Source: Flavobacteria bacterium BAL38
Lineage (GTDB): Bacteria > Bacteroidota > Bacteroidia > Flavobacteriales > Flavobacteriaceae
Assembly: GCA_000169355.1 (NCBI GenBank)
Contig: AAXX01000006.1
Coordinates: 1-64,000, forward strand
Direction of reading: 5' to 3'
DNA length: 64,000 nt
In this document: piece after piece, positions 41,384-50,321 of the stretch
Position numbering within the stretch: the stretch's first letter is position 1
Layout: each line of letters opens with the position of its first letter
Notes under the pieces: model-generated
What the model saw: the letters and a program-made list of their open reading frames with translations, nothing else
Database searches by the model: none
What the model was told of the DNA's origin: nothing
Translations under genes and position numbers: made by a program

Positions 41384-42601
41384 TTAGATTCCGATTTCTA
41401 ATTGAAAACGAACATACCAATTTTGTTTATTGCTTCCGTCAAAATAATCTAAATCGGATAAAGTAACTTCACCCTGCAATTTAAAAGCATGCTCCCATAA
41501 ATATTTGGTTACACCTATTGAATATTGTTTTGAATTTGGAGTTAAAGTTTGAATATCTTGATGCATTTTTTGTGTAGAAAAACGACCAATTATTTCGTAG
41601 TTTGTAGTAAATACATAACTCATTTGATAATCCATACCACTTCCTACCGGAACATAATTAAATTCTGTAATGTCGTCAGGATTAAATGCAATTGGATTTT
41701 TTGCTGAACGCGACATATAAGCCGACATAAAGCTCCAACCATTATATTTCAACATGGCATCTAAAAAAAAAGATTTCGTTGTTTTTTGTTCAAATAAATC
41801 CTGACCAAGTTGTCCTTGAGTTCTTTTAGACAAATTATTCTGACTAAAAGCTCCTGAAAGTAATAATTTTGGCTTTTCTTCTCTAGCTACATCACCTTCA
41901 AAATGGGTTCCGTCTTTTTTAAAGGAACCAAAAGGCATTAATTCAATTTTACCTGTTAATGCAACTCCGTCATCAGAAGATTTTGTCCAATTTCTTCCTT
42001 CACCAGTAGAAATAGCAGATTTTATGTTATATGAAAATTGATTCGCTTTTTGATTCAAATAATAAGCTTGAAAACCAAAATCTCTATCAATAGTAAATCG
42101 TGCATTATTAATACTTCTATCTGTTAATTGTAAAGCTCCTGAAGAGTTAATACGTTGTCTATTTCCTGGTAATTTTGTTTGCCCGAATAAAAAACTCCAA
42201 TTTTTATTTGGTCTATAAAAAATAGCCGCATCACGAATAATATTGATATTTTCACCATCTTGAATTTCGCCCACATCACCCGGAGCAAATGATAATTGAA
42301 TTACATACAAAAAATGTGGATTTCCAACATAACCATCAAAACGCAAACGCAAACGTCTAATTTCTCCTGAATATGCTGCATCTTCATTCTCATTTTGAAT
42401 AAAGGTTACACGATTTTGCATTCTAAATCGAATATTCAATTGAAATAAACTGTCAGGCGATGTTATTCCTAATCCTTTTCCATAACTATAATAAGGTAGT
42501 GCTGACAATTTTAAGTCATTGTCTTTTGTTTCTACTTTGATGTCTTGAGCCACTGTAATAGTTGTCAATATAAGTAATAAAAGGGTTACTATTTTTTTCA
42601 T
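41384..42601 (-). CDS. phosphate-selective porin O/P-like outer-membrane porin
   Basis: 405 residues. A signal peptide (about 1-18, ending VAQD) is followed by alternating beta strands of a 16-stranded-barrel porin, with blocks such as IRRLRLRFDGYVGNPHFLYV, NWSFLFGQTKLPGNRQRINS, RDFGFQAYY and a final aromatic strand ending WYVRFQLEIGI. It should sit in the outer membrane and pass anions or small polar solutes; phosphate selectivity is only a family name. Single minus-strand gene with its own terminator. Confidence 0.85.
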   Translation of the reverse strand: MKKIVTLLLLILTTITVAQDIKVETKDNDLKLSALPYYSYGKGLGITSPDSLFQLNIRFRMQNRVTFIQNENEDAAYSGEIRRLRLRFDGYVGNPHFLYVIQLSFAPGDVGEIQDGENINIIRDAAIFYRPNKNWSFLFGQTKLPGNRQRINSSGALQLTDRSINNARFTIDRDFGFQAYYLNQKANQFSYNIKSAISTGEGRNWTKSSDDGVALTGKIELMPFGSFKKDGTHFEGDVAREEKPKLLLSGAFSQNNLSKRTQGQLGQDLFEQKTTKSFFLDAMLKYNGWSFMSAYMSRSAKNPIAFNPDDITEFNYVPVGSGMDYQMSYVFTTNYEIIGRFSTQKMHQDIQTLTPNSKQYSIGVTKYLWEHAFKLQGEVTLSDLDYFDGSNKQNWYVRFQLEIGI

Positions 42602-42681
42602 TTGTTATGTTGCTGGATATTTTGTGTAAAAATAATATTTAACGATGAACTAAATACTACCTTTGCAAAAAATATACAATC

Positions 42682-43515
42682 ATGTCAAATATATACATAG
42701 GATATCATTTTACAATAGAACCTATTGAATTAGGAAGTGAAATATTAATTGCTGAATTAGGTGAAAAAGCTTTTGAAAGTTTTATTGAAACAGAAACCGG
42801 AATTTCGGCCTATGTTCAGAAGGATTTATGGAGTGATGCAATTTTAGAAGATATTCAAATTTTAGATAATCCCGAATTTAATATCAGTTATACTTTTGAA
42901 GAAATAGAGCAAGTAAATTGGAATGAAGAATGGGAAAAAAACTTTGAAGCGATTGAAGTAGATGGAAAATGTCATGTTAGAGCGCCATTTCATGAAAAAA
43001 CCAATGCTGAGTATGACATTGTAATTGAACCAAAAATGAGTTTTGGAACGGGTCATCATGAAACAACTCACATGATGATTCAACATATTTTAGAAACTGA
43101 TTTTACCAATAAAAAAACCTTAGATATGGGTTGCGGAACTGCCATTTTAGCCATTTTAGCTGAAATGAAAGGTGCTCAACCTATCGATGCAATTGATATT
43201 GATAATTGGTGTTATTTAAATTCTATTGAAAATGCAGAACGCAATAATTGCGAGCATATTTCAGTTTACGAAGGAGAAGCTTCTTTATTAGTTGGTAAAA
43301 AATACGATATAATTATTGCTAATATTAACCGAAACATTTTATTAAATGATATGCAACAATATGTAGATTGTTTAAACGAAAATGGAACTTTATTTTTAAG
43401 TGGTTTTTATACCGAAGATATTCCGGTCATTTCGGAAAGTTGTACTTCTAAAGGATTAACGTATGTAAAACAATTCGAACGCAACAATTGGGTAGCATTG
43501 AAATTTGTGAAATAG
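42682..43515 (+). CDS. prmA: ribosomal protein L11 methyltransferase
   Basis: 277 residues of the SAM-dependent PrmA family, which trimethylates ribosomal protein L11. An N-terminal domain (about 1-110, with VNWNEEWEKNFEAIEVDGK) is followed by the SAM fold: MSFGTGHHETTHMM (substrate/SAM loop), LDMGCGTAILAILAE (motif I), DIDNWCYLNSIENAE, and DIIIANINRNILL (the NPPF-equivalent). All expected blocks are present. It is followed after about 140 bases by clpS. Confidence 0.93.
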   Translation: MSNIYIGYHFTIEPIELGSEILIAELGEKAFESFIETETGISAYVQKDLWSDAILEDIQILDNPEFNISYTFEEIEQVNWNEEWEKNFEAIEVDGKCHVRAPFHEKTNAEYDIVIEPKMSFGTGHHETTHMMIQHILETDFTNKKTLDMGCGTAILAILAEMKGAQPIDAIDIDNWCYLNSIENAERNNCEHISVYEGEASLLVGKKYDIIIANINRNILLNDMQQYVDCLNENGTLFLSGFYTEDIPVISESCTSKGLTYVKQFERNNWVALKFVK

Positions 43516-43568
43516 TTAGGAGATGGAAGTTGGGAGTTTAACTTTTTTAAATCTTAAATTTGATTTCT

Positions 43569-43615
43569 GAATTTGAACTTGAATTTTGAATTTGATTTTT
43601 GAATTTGAATTTGAT
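43569..43615. repeat. tandem 'gaatttg/gaacttg' repeat upstream of clpS
   Basis: A run of overlapping units such as gaatttgaacttgaattttg and gaatttgaatttg fills the gap between prmA and clpS. It is related to the inverted tracts around the four-helix-bundle gene (36441-36891) and at 28313. Confidence 0.65.
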
Positions 43616-43652
43616 TCAGTATTTTTGCAAGGAACTTTTAAACGAAAAGAAA

Positions 43653-43928
43653 ATGAGTACGATAGAAAAAATTCAAGAAGAAGTTTTAGTAGAAGAATCA
43701 GTTGGAGTAAATAACGAAATTGTATTACATAATGATGATGTAAATACTTTTGATCATGTGATAGACACATTAATGAGAGTATGCAAACACGATGAGTTAC
43801 AAGCTGAACAATGTGCTTTATTAGTACATTATAAAGGCAAATGCACGGTTAAAACGGGTCCGATTGACCAATTAAAACCACAATGTTCGGCATTACTAGA
43901 TGCTGGATTAAGTGCTGAAATTATATAA
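43653..43928 (+). CDS. clpS: ATP-dependent Clp protease adaptor ClpS
   Basis: 91 residues from the ATG at 43653; an in-frame ATG at 43599 inside the repeat tract is rejected. ClpS hands N-end-rule substrates to ClpAP/ClpC. The core is complete: LHNDDVNTFDHVIDTLM with the Asn/Asp pair that reads the N-terminal residue, then CKHDELQAEQCALLVHYKGK and LDAGLSAEI. It is transcribed toward, and shares a bidirectional terminator with, the convergent sucD gene. A TATTTTTG box at 43620-43627 may be its promoter. Confidence 0.93.
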   Translation: MSTIEKIQEEVLVEESVGVNNEIVLHNDDVNTFDHVIDTLMRVCKHDELQAEQCALLVHYKGKCTVKTGPIDQLKPQCSALLDAGLSAEII

Positions 43929-43930
43929 AT

Positions 43931-43961
43931 AAAAAATCCCGCAAATAGCGGGATTTTTTAT
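43931..43961. terminator. bidirectional terminator between clpS and sucD
   Basis: Stem aaaaatcccgc / gcgggattttt with a loop of 5 bases; runs of A and T on either side let it work for clpS (plus) and sucD (minus). Confidence 0.9.
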
Positions 43962-43978
43962 ATCTAAAAGTTAAAGGA

Positions 43979-44851
43979 TTATCCTAAAACTTCTTTTACT
44001 TTTTTACCAATTTCGGCTGGAGAATCTACAACGTGAATTCCGTTTTCTCTCATGATGCGTTTTTTAGCTTCTGCTGTATCATCAGCACCACCAACGATTG
44101 CACCTGCGTGACCCATTGTTCTTCCTTTTGGAGCAGTTTCACCTGCGATGAATCCAACAACTGGTTTACGATTTCCGTCTGCTTTAATCCATTTAGCAGC
44201 ATCAGCTTCTAATTGACCTCCAATTTCACCAATCATGATGATAATTTCAGTCTCTGGATCGTTCATTAATAATTCTACTGCTTCTTTAGTAGTTGTTCCA
44301 ATGATTGGGTCACCACCAATTCCAATAGCTGTAGTAATTCCTAAACCTTGTTTTACCACTTGGTCAGCAGCTTCGTATGTTAAAGTACCTGATTTAGATA
44401 CAATTCCAACAGTTCCTTTTTTGAAAACAAAACCTGGCATAATACCTACTTTAGCTTCTTCTGGAGTAATTACACCTGGACAGTTAGGTCCAACTAAACG
44501 ACAATCTTTTCCTTTAATATAATCATACGCTTTAATCATATCTGCTACCGGAATACCTTCAGTAATACAAATAATTACTTTAATTCCAGCTTCAGCAGCT
44601 TCCATAATTGCATCAGCAGCAAATGCTGGCGGAACAAAAATAATTGAAGTATCAGCACCAGCTTTTTCAACAGCATCTTTTACTGTATTAAAAACAGGTC
44701 TGTCTAAATGTGTTGAACCACCTTTTCCTGGAGTTACACCACCTACAACATTAGTTCCGTACTCAATCATTTGAGAAGCGTGGAAAGTTCCTTCGCTACC
44801 TGTAAATCCTTGTACAATTATTTTTGAATTTTTATTTACTAAAACGCTCAT
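43979..44851 (-). CDS. sucD: succinate--CoA ligase, ADP/GDP-forming, alpha subunit
   Basis: 290 residues. Part of the TCA-cycle enzyme that makes ATP or GTP from succinyl-CoA; its phospho-histidine lies in [18 protein letters not shown]. The N-terminal CoA-binding domain shows [20 protein letters not shown], and the nucleotide part [20 protein letters not shown]. The beta subunit (sucC) is not in the window, so the two subunits are split in this genome, as is usual in Bacteroidota. It is 84 bases behind the NTF2-like gene. Confidence 0.95.
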   Translation of the reverse strand: MSVLVNKNSKIIVQGFTGSEGTFHASQMIEYGTNVVGGVTPGKGGSTHLDRPVFNTVKDAVEKAGADTSIIFVPPAFAADAIMEAAEAGIKVIICITEGIPVADMIKAYDYIKGKDCRLVGPNCPGVITPEEAKVGIMPGFVFKKGTVGIVSKSGTLTYEAADQVVKQGLGITTAIGIGGDPIIGTTTKEAVELLMNDPETEIIIMIGEIGGQLEADAAKWIKADGNRKPVVGFIAGETAPKGRTMGHAGAIVGGADDTAEAKKRIMRENGIHVVDSPAEIGKKVKEVLG

Positions 44852-44935
44852 GATATATGAATTAAATTGTGTTTAAATTTGTGATGCAAAAGTAAGTTTT
44901 TTACCAAATAATCACATATTTTTTGTTATGTTTTT

Positions 44936-45298
44936 TTAATTAGGTTTGCTAATTTGGTATCCTTTTTTAATTTTATCACCTTCAAATTCCCAAATAGCCA
45001 CAACTTTAGCTATTAAAAAGAATTCTTTAGGATTTTCAATTGTAGTTACCTTATGATTGTATTTAACTACAATTTGATTATTTTCTTCAATAAAATGTGA
45101 AATTTCCATGAATGAATCTTCATAATTTTGTTTCAATTCATTCGCTAAATTGATAATAGCACTTTTCTCAAGAAAAAGATTGCCTTCTGAACTGTCCCAT
45201 TCTAAAATAAAATCATCGTGCAAAAGAGTGTCAAGAAATGCCGCATTTCGTATTCCATCTTCTTTGTACAAAAATTCAATTTGTTTTTTATTTTTCAT
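44936..45298 (-). CDS. NTF2-like/SnoaL-fold small protein
   Basis: 120 residues with the predicted cone-shaped NTF2-like fold (helices, then the long beta strands [20 protein letters not shown] and [20 protein letters not shown]). No catalytic residue is assigned. Its 5' end overlaps the 3' end of the second lpxD-like gene by 11 bases, and sucD follows on the same strand. The function is unknown. Confidence 0.72.
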   Translation of the reverse strand: MKNKKQIEFLYKEDGIRNAAFLDTLLHDDFILEWDSSEGNLFLEKSAIINLANELKQNYEDSFMEISHFIEENNQIVVKYNHKVTTIENPKEFFLIAKVVAIWEFEGDKIKKGYQISKPN

Positions 45299-46229
45299 TT
45301 TGTTTCAATTTTGCAATAATTTCAGGAATCCGTTTCACATTAGCTAATTGCTTTAATTTTTCTCGCGATTCTTCAATAGGAGTTCCAAAATAGGTTTTTC
45401 CACCTTCAATAGATTTAGTAACACCTGTTTGTCCCATTACAACAGCTTTTGAACCTATAGTTATTCCACTTGTTGTTCCTACTTGTCCCCAAAGCGTTAC
45501 TTCATCTTCAATAATTACACAACCAGCAATTCCAGTTTGCGAAGCAATTAAACATTTTTTTCCTACTACTGTATCGTGTCCTACATGAACTTGATTATCA
45601 ATTTTAGTTCCAGCACCAATTGTGGTATCACCCGTAACTCCTTTATCGATAGTACATAAAGCTCCAATCCCTACATTATCTTCAATCACTACTCTACCAC
45701 CAGATAACAATTGATCAAAACCTTCAGGACGTTTTTTATAATAAAAAGCATCTGCACCTAAAATGGTTCCAGCATGAATCATTACATTATCTCCAATTAG
45801 CGTATTATCGTAAATCGTAACATTAGGATGAATTAAACAATTTTTACCAATTTGAACATTCTCTCCAATAAAGCAATTTGGTTGAATAACAGTTCCTTCT
45901 CCTATTTTAGCTGAATCTGAAATTGCTACATTTGAAGCTTGAAATGGTTTGAAATGTTTGGTTAGTTTATTGAAATCTCTAAAAGGATCATCTGAAATCA
46001 ACAAGGCTTTTCCTTCCGGACATTCTACTTCTTTGTTAATTAAAACAATAGTAGCCGCTGATTGCAATGCCTTATCGTAATATTTAGGATGATCTACAAA
46101 TACAATATCTCCTGGTTCAACAACATGAATTTCATTCATACCTTGAACTGGAAAATTTTCATCGCCCACAAAATCACTACATATAATTTGAGCTATTTCT
46201 TTGAGCGAAAACGTTTTTGGAAATTTCAT
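45288..46229 (-). CDS. LpxD-like acyltransferase (second copy)
   Basis: 313 residues with an N-terminal uridine-binding-like domain ([20 protein letters not shown]) and a left-handed hexapeptide beta-helix (many [IV]GxN / IG-x-N turns); the catalytic-type His lies in [14 protein letters not shown], and [20 protein letters not shown] matches LpxD. It belongs to the UDP-3-O-acylglucosamine N-acyltransferase family, like lpxD in the same cluster at 49182-50201, from which it is well diverged. Whether it acts in lipid A synthesis or a related acyl transfer is not clear. It follows efp after 43 bases and overlaps the NTF2-like gene. Confidence 0.82.
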   Translation of the reverse strand: MKFPKTFSLKEIAQIICSDFVGDENFPVQGMNEIHVVEPGDIVFVDHPKYYDKALQSAATIVLINKEVECPEGKALLISDDPFRDFNKLTKHFKPFQASNVAISDSAKIGEGTVIQPNCFIGENVQIGKNCLIHPNVTIYDNTLIGDNVMIHAGTILGADAFYYKKRPEGFDQLLSGGRVVIEDNVGIGALCTIDKGVTGDTTIGAGTKIDNQVHVGHDTVVGKKCLIASQTGIAGCVIIEDEVTLWGQVGTTSGITIGSKAVVMGQTGVTKSIEGGKTYFGTPIEESREKLKQLANVKRIPEIIAKLKQNEK

Positions 46230-46272
46230 AAAAGTTGAAAATTGTTATTGAATTTGGTATTGATTTTTGAAA

Positions 46273-46839
46273 TTACTCTTTTACTCTTTCCATGTAGTTT
46301 CCTGTAGCGGTATCAATTTTGATTTTATCACCTTCATTGATAAACAAAGGAACATTTACACTAGCACCTGTTTCAACTGTAGCAGGTTTTGTAGCATTTG
46401 TAGCTGTATTTCCTTTTACTCCTGGTTCTGCATACGTAACTTCTAAAACAATAGAAGCTGGCATATCTACTGATAATGGTGCTTCTGTTTCTGCGTTAAT
46501 TTGAATCATTACATTAGTACCTTCTTTTAATAAATCTGGTGCGTCTAATGCGTTTTTATCTAATGTAATTTGTTCAAATGATTCGTTATTCATAAAGTGA
46601 AACTGATCTCCTTCAGCATATAAGTATTGGAATGTATGTGTTTCAACACGTACTTCATCAATTTTATGTCCGGCAGAAAATGTATTATCTAATACTTTAC
46701 CATTAGTTAACGATTTTAATTTTGTTCTTACGAAAGCTGGTCCTTTACCTGGTTTTACGTGAAGAAACTCGATAATTTTATAAATATCGTTATTGTATTT
46801 GATGCATAATCCGTTTCTAATATCTGATGTACTTGCCAT
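46273..46839 (-). CDS. efp: elongation factor P
   Basis: 188 residues, the three-beta-barrel factor that relieves ribosome stalling at proline runs. The residue at the modified loop is Lys32 in FLHVKPGKGPAFVRTK, corresponding to the E. coli lysine, and GDKIKIDTATGNYMERVKE at the C terminus is the third domain signature. No modifying enzyme (EpmA/EpmB-like) is near. It sits inside the lipid A cluster between lpxA and the second lpxD-like gene. Confidence 0.96.
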   Translation of the reverse strand: MASTSDIRNGLCIKYNNDIYKIIEFLHVKPGKGPAFVRTKLKSLTNGKVLDNTFSAGHKIDEVRVETHTFQYLYAEGDQFHFMNNESFEQITLDKNALDAPDLLKEGTNVMIQINAETEAPLSVDMPASIVLEVTYAEPGVKGNTATNATKPATVETGASVNVPLFINEGDKIKIDTATGNYMERVKE

Positions 46840-46886
46840 TTTATTTTAATTTGATGTTTGTTATTTATTTTTTATAAATTCTAAAA

Positions 46887-47672
46887 TTACATTGAACTCG
46901 TGTATCCTTTCATAATTCCACGAGAAGAATTTCTAATGAAATCTAAAATTTCATCTCTTTCTGTTGTTGCTTCCATTTCTGCTTCAATAATACTTAATGC
47001 TTGTGTAGTATTGTAGTTTTTTTGATAAAGAATTCTATAAATATCTTGAATTTCTCTAATTTTATCAGTTGAAAAACCTCTTCTTCTTAATCCTACAGAG
47101 TTAATTCCCACATAAGACAAAGGTTCTTTTGCTGCTTTTGTAAAAGGAGGCACATCTTTTCTTACTAATGAACCACCCGAAATCATTGCGTGATCACCAA
47201 TAGAAATAAACTGATGAACTGCAGCTAAACCACCAATAATAGCAAAATCTCCAACTGTTACGTGTCCTGCTAAAGCAACTCCATTTACAATAATAGCGTT
47301 ATCGCCAATATGGCAATCATGAGCAATATGTGCCGTTGCCATTATAAGACAATTTTTACCAATTTTAGTTTGACCAGAAGCGATTGTTCCTCTATTAATA
47401 GTGACACATTCTCTAATCGTGGTATTATCACCAATAACAGCTAAAGAATCTTCTCCTCCAAATTTTAAATCTTGAGGAACCGCAGAAATAACTGCGCCAG
47501 GAAAAATATTACAATTTTTACCTATGCGTGCGCCTTCCATAATGGTAACGTTTGAACCAATCCAAGTTCCTTCACCTATTTCAACATTATTATGAATAGT
47601 TGTAAAAGGATCAATTACAACGTTTCTTGCTATTTTGGCACCTGGGTGTACGTAAGCTAATGGTTGATTCAT
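46887..47672 (-). CDS. lpxA: UDP-N-acetylglucosamine O-acyltransferase
   Basis: 261 residues, hexapeptide left-handed beta-helix followed by a helical C-terminal part. It transfers the 3-hydroxyacyl chain from ACP to UDP-GlcNAc, the first step of lipid A synthesis. The catalytic His is in ATAHIAHDCHIGDNAII, and GLRRRGFSTDKIREIQDIYR is the LpxA C-terminal signature. In the cluster it is downstream of lpxC-fabZ and upstream of efp. Confidence 0.95.
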   Translation of the reverse strand: MNQPLAYVHPGAKIARNVVIDPFTTIHNNVEIGEGTWIGSNVTIMEGARIGKNCNIFPGAVISAVPQDLKFGGEDSLAVIGDNTTIRECVTINRGTIASGQTKIGKNCLIMATAHIAHDCHIGDNAIIVNGVALAGHVTVGDFAIIGGLAAVHQFISIGDHAMISGGSLVRKDVPPFTKAAKEPLSYVGINSVGLRRRGFSTDKIREIQDIYRILYQKNYNTTQALSIIEAEMEATTERDEILDFIRNSSRGIMKGYTSSM

Positions 47673-47774
47673 ATTTTAATATTTTACTTTTTATAGGAAA
47701 AATATGTTATCGCCTTTATTTTTGGTATTTGCTTACGCAAAGTTATTTTAGTGGCGATTTCATATGTTTAAATT

Positions 47775-49163
47775 TTATTTTACTTTAACAATTTGTGCCA
47801 TTAACTCGGCTTCTGAAACTAATTTTCCGTTGGCATACGCATACGCTTGCATGTGACAAATTCCTCTTCTAATAGGTGATATTAAATCACATTTAAAGAA
47901 TAAGGTATCACCCGGTAATACTTTATTTTTAAACTTAACATTGTCAATTTTAATGAAGTAGGTTAAGTAATTTTCTGGATCTGGAACAGTACTTAAAATT
48001 AAAATACCACCTGTTTGCGCCATTGCTTCAATTTGCAAAACTCCTGGCATTACTGGAGCTCCTGGAAAATGTCCTACGAAAAAATCTTCGTTCATTGTCA
48101 CATTTTTCAATCCTACTACATGCGTATCAGATAACTCTAAAATTTTATCAACTAACAAGAATGGAGGTCTGTGCGGTAATAAATCCATAATACCATGAAT
48201 ATCCATAACAGGCTCTTTATTAATATCATAAGAAGGTACATTATTACGTTCTTCTAATTTAATTATTTTTGCAATTTTCTTAGCAAACTGTGTATTTACA
48301 TAGTGACCTGGTTTATTAGCAATAACTTTTCCTTGAATACGTGTTCCAATTAGAGATAAATCACCAACAATATCTAACAATTTATGACGAGCAGCTTCAT
48401 TTGGAAAATGCAAAGTTAAATTATCTAAAATTCCGTTTGATTTAACTGAAATAGTTTCTTTGTTAAATGCCTTTTTTAAATTTTCCATTGTTTCTGTTGA
48501 AATTTCTTTATCAACGTATACAATGGCATTATTTAAATCGCCTCCTTTAATTAAACCATTATTTAAAAGAGATTCTAATTCGTGCAAGAAACTAAAGGTT
48601 CTACAATCAGCAATTTCTTTTTTAAATTCTTTAATGCTTTTCATAGTAGCATTTTGTGTACCTAAAACTTTAGTACCAAAATCAACCATTGCAGTTACAC
48701 AATATTTATCTGATGGAATTATTGTAATTTCACTTCCTGTTGCTTCATCTAAAAAAGAAATAACATCTTTAACTACATATATTTTTCGTTCAGCCTCTTG
48801 TTCAACAATTCCAACCTGTTCTATTGCTTCAACAAAATATTTTGAAGACCCATCCATAATAGGAAGTTCAGAAGCATTCAATTCTATAATAACATTATCT
48901 AAATCAGTTCCTACTAGCGCGGCTAAAACATGCTCTGGAGTCTGAATCAAAACACCTAGTTTTTCTAAATTAGTACCTCGTTGCGTATTTACAACATAAT
49001 TTGCATCAGCTTCAATGATAGGTTGACCTTCTAAATCTACACGTACAAATGTAAATCCGTTGTTTACTGGAGCAGGTTTAAAAGTCATTGTAACTTCTTG
49101 ACCCGTATGTAAACCAACACCTTTTAAAGATATTTCTGCAGCAATTGTCGTTTGCTTCGCCAT
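47775..49163 (-). CDS. lpxC-fabZ: fused UDP-3-O-acyl-GlcNAc deacetylase / 3-hydroxyacyl-ACP dehydratase
   Basis: 462 residues. The N-terminal 300 or so residues are LpxC, the zinc deacetylase of the committed lipid A step: GVGLHTGQEVTMTF, QTPEHVLAALVG (His78 as zinc ligand), and HKLLDIVGDLSLIG with the other His/Asp ligands. From about 315 a FabZ hotdog domain follows: GIMDLLPHRPPFLLVDKILE with the active-site His, and HFPGAPVMPGVLQIEAMAQT. The fusion is standard in Bacteroidota. It links lipid A to fatty-acid synthesis. It lies 18 bases behind lpxD. Confidence 0.96.
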   Translation of the reverse strand: MAKQTTIAAEISLKGVGLHTGQEVTMTFKPAPVNNGFTFVRVDLEGQPIIEADANYVVNTQRGTNLEKLGVLIQTPEHVLAALVGTDLDNVIIELNASELPIMDGSSKYFVEAIEQVGIVEQEAERKIYVVKDVISFLDEATGSEITIIPSDKYCVTAMVDFGTKVLGTQNATMKSIKEFKKEIADCRTFSFLHELESLLNNGLIKGGDLNNAIVYVDKEISTETMENLKKAFNKETISVKSNGILDNLTLHFPNEAARHKLLDIVGDLSLIGTRIQGKVIANKPGHYVNTQFAKKIAKIIKLEERNNVPSYDINKEPVMDIHGIMDLLPHRPPFLLVDKILELSDTHVVGLKNVTMNEDFFVGHFPGAPVMPGVLQIEAMAQTGGILILSTVPDPENYLTYFIKIDNVKFKNKVLPGDTLFFKCDLISPIRRGICHMQAYAYANGKLVSEAELMAQIVKVK

Positions 49164-49181
49164 GATAAAAAATTTATTATA

Positions 49182-50201
49182 TTATTTATTTTTATTTTTT
49201 AATTCTTCTAAATCGGAAACAATTTTTGGTAAATTTCTAAAATGCACGAATGACTTTGCGAAATCTCGATAGTTAAAAGCTGGACTTCCTTGAACTACTT
49301 CCCCTGCTTCTATATTTTTTCCAATACCAGATTGCGCTTGGATTTTTACGCCATCACCTATTACCAAATGTCCTGCAAAACCAACTTGACCACCAATTAA
49401 ACAGTTTTTACCAATTTTAGTAGTACCTGCAATTCCTGTTTGTGCCGCAATTACAGTGTTTTCACTAATTTCTACATTATGTGCCACTTGAATATGATTA
49501 TCCAGCTTTACTCCTTTTCTAATAATCGTTGATCCTAAAGTTGCTCTATCTACTGTTGTACATGCGCCAATTTCTACATTATCTTCAATTATAACATTTC
49601 CAATTTGAGGCACTTTTGTAAACGTACCATCTTCCTGAGGAGCAAAACCAAAACCATCAGAACCAATGATTGTTCCTGAATGGATGGTACAATTATGACC
49701 AATTTCCGTTTCCGAATAAATACGAACTCCTGCAAAGAAAACACAGTTATCGCCAATAGTTACATTGTCTCCAATAAAACTATTTGGGTAAATTTTTACA
49801 TTGTTTCCTATTGTAACGTTTTTACCTACATAACAAAAACTTCCTAAATATAAATCTGTTCCATAAACTACGTTTTCTGAAATTACAGAAGGTTGCTCTA
49901 TACCAGACTTCATTAATTTTACCTGATTATAATACTCTAACAACTTCGAAAAAGATTGATAGGCATCTTCAACTTTAATTAAAGTTGTTATTATATCTTG
50001 TTCAGGTTCAAATGTATGGTTTACGATAGTAATTGTTGCCTGAGTTGAATATATATAATTATTGTATTTAGGATTCGCTAAAAACGTTAATGATCCTTTA
50101 GTTCCTTCTTCTATTTTAGACAGTTTAAAAACTTCTGCATCTGGATTACCAATTACTTCACCTTCTAAAATACCTGCTATTTGAGCTGCTGTAAACTTCA
50201 T
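49182..50201 (-). CDS. lpxD: UDP-3-O-(3-hydroxyacyl)glucosamine N-acyltransferase
   Basis: 339 residues. N-terminal uridine-binding domain (FTAAQIAGILEGEVIGNPDA) and a long hexapeptide beta-helix; the catalytic His is in DNHIQVAHNVEISE, and IGSDGFGFAPQEDGTFTKVP is diagnostic for LpxD. It adds the second hydroxyacyl chain to lipid A's precursor. It heads a six-gene minus-strand cluster (lpxD, lpxC-fabZ, lpxA, efp, lpxD-like, NTF2-like), with sucD behind. Confidence 0.95.
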   Translation of the reverse strand: MKFTAAQIAGILEGEVIGNPDAEVFKLSKIEEGTKGSLTFLANPKYNNYIYSTQATITIVNHTFEPEQDIITTLIKVEDAYQSFSKLLEYYNQVKLMKSGIEQPSVISENVVYGTDLYLGSFCYVGKNVTIGNNVKIYPNSFIGDNVTIGDNCVFFAGVRIYSETEIGHNCTIHSGTIIGSDGFGFAPQEDGTFTKVPQIGNVIIEDNVEIGACTTVDRATLGSTIIRKGVKLDNHIQVAHNVEISENTVIAAQTGIAGTTKIGKNCLIGGQVGFAGHLVIGDGVKIQAQSGIGKNIEAGEVVQGSPAFNYRDFAKSFVHFRNLPKIVSDLEELKNKNK

Positions 50202-50321
50202 TTTAAAATTGTATTACTATCAAAAAAGATAGATTTTAGGATATAAAAATACTCTTTTTCATTCAATACTGCGTATTGATTCCACTTCATCTTGGCAAAA
50301 ATAGGAAATTAAATTAAAAAG

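Noticed and set aside
48460..48945. Open frame of 161 codons on the plus strand inside lpxC-fabZ
   Set aside because: Antisense shadow of a well-conserved gene; no signal, motif or start context of its own.
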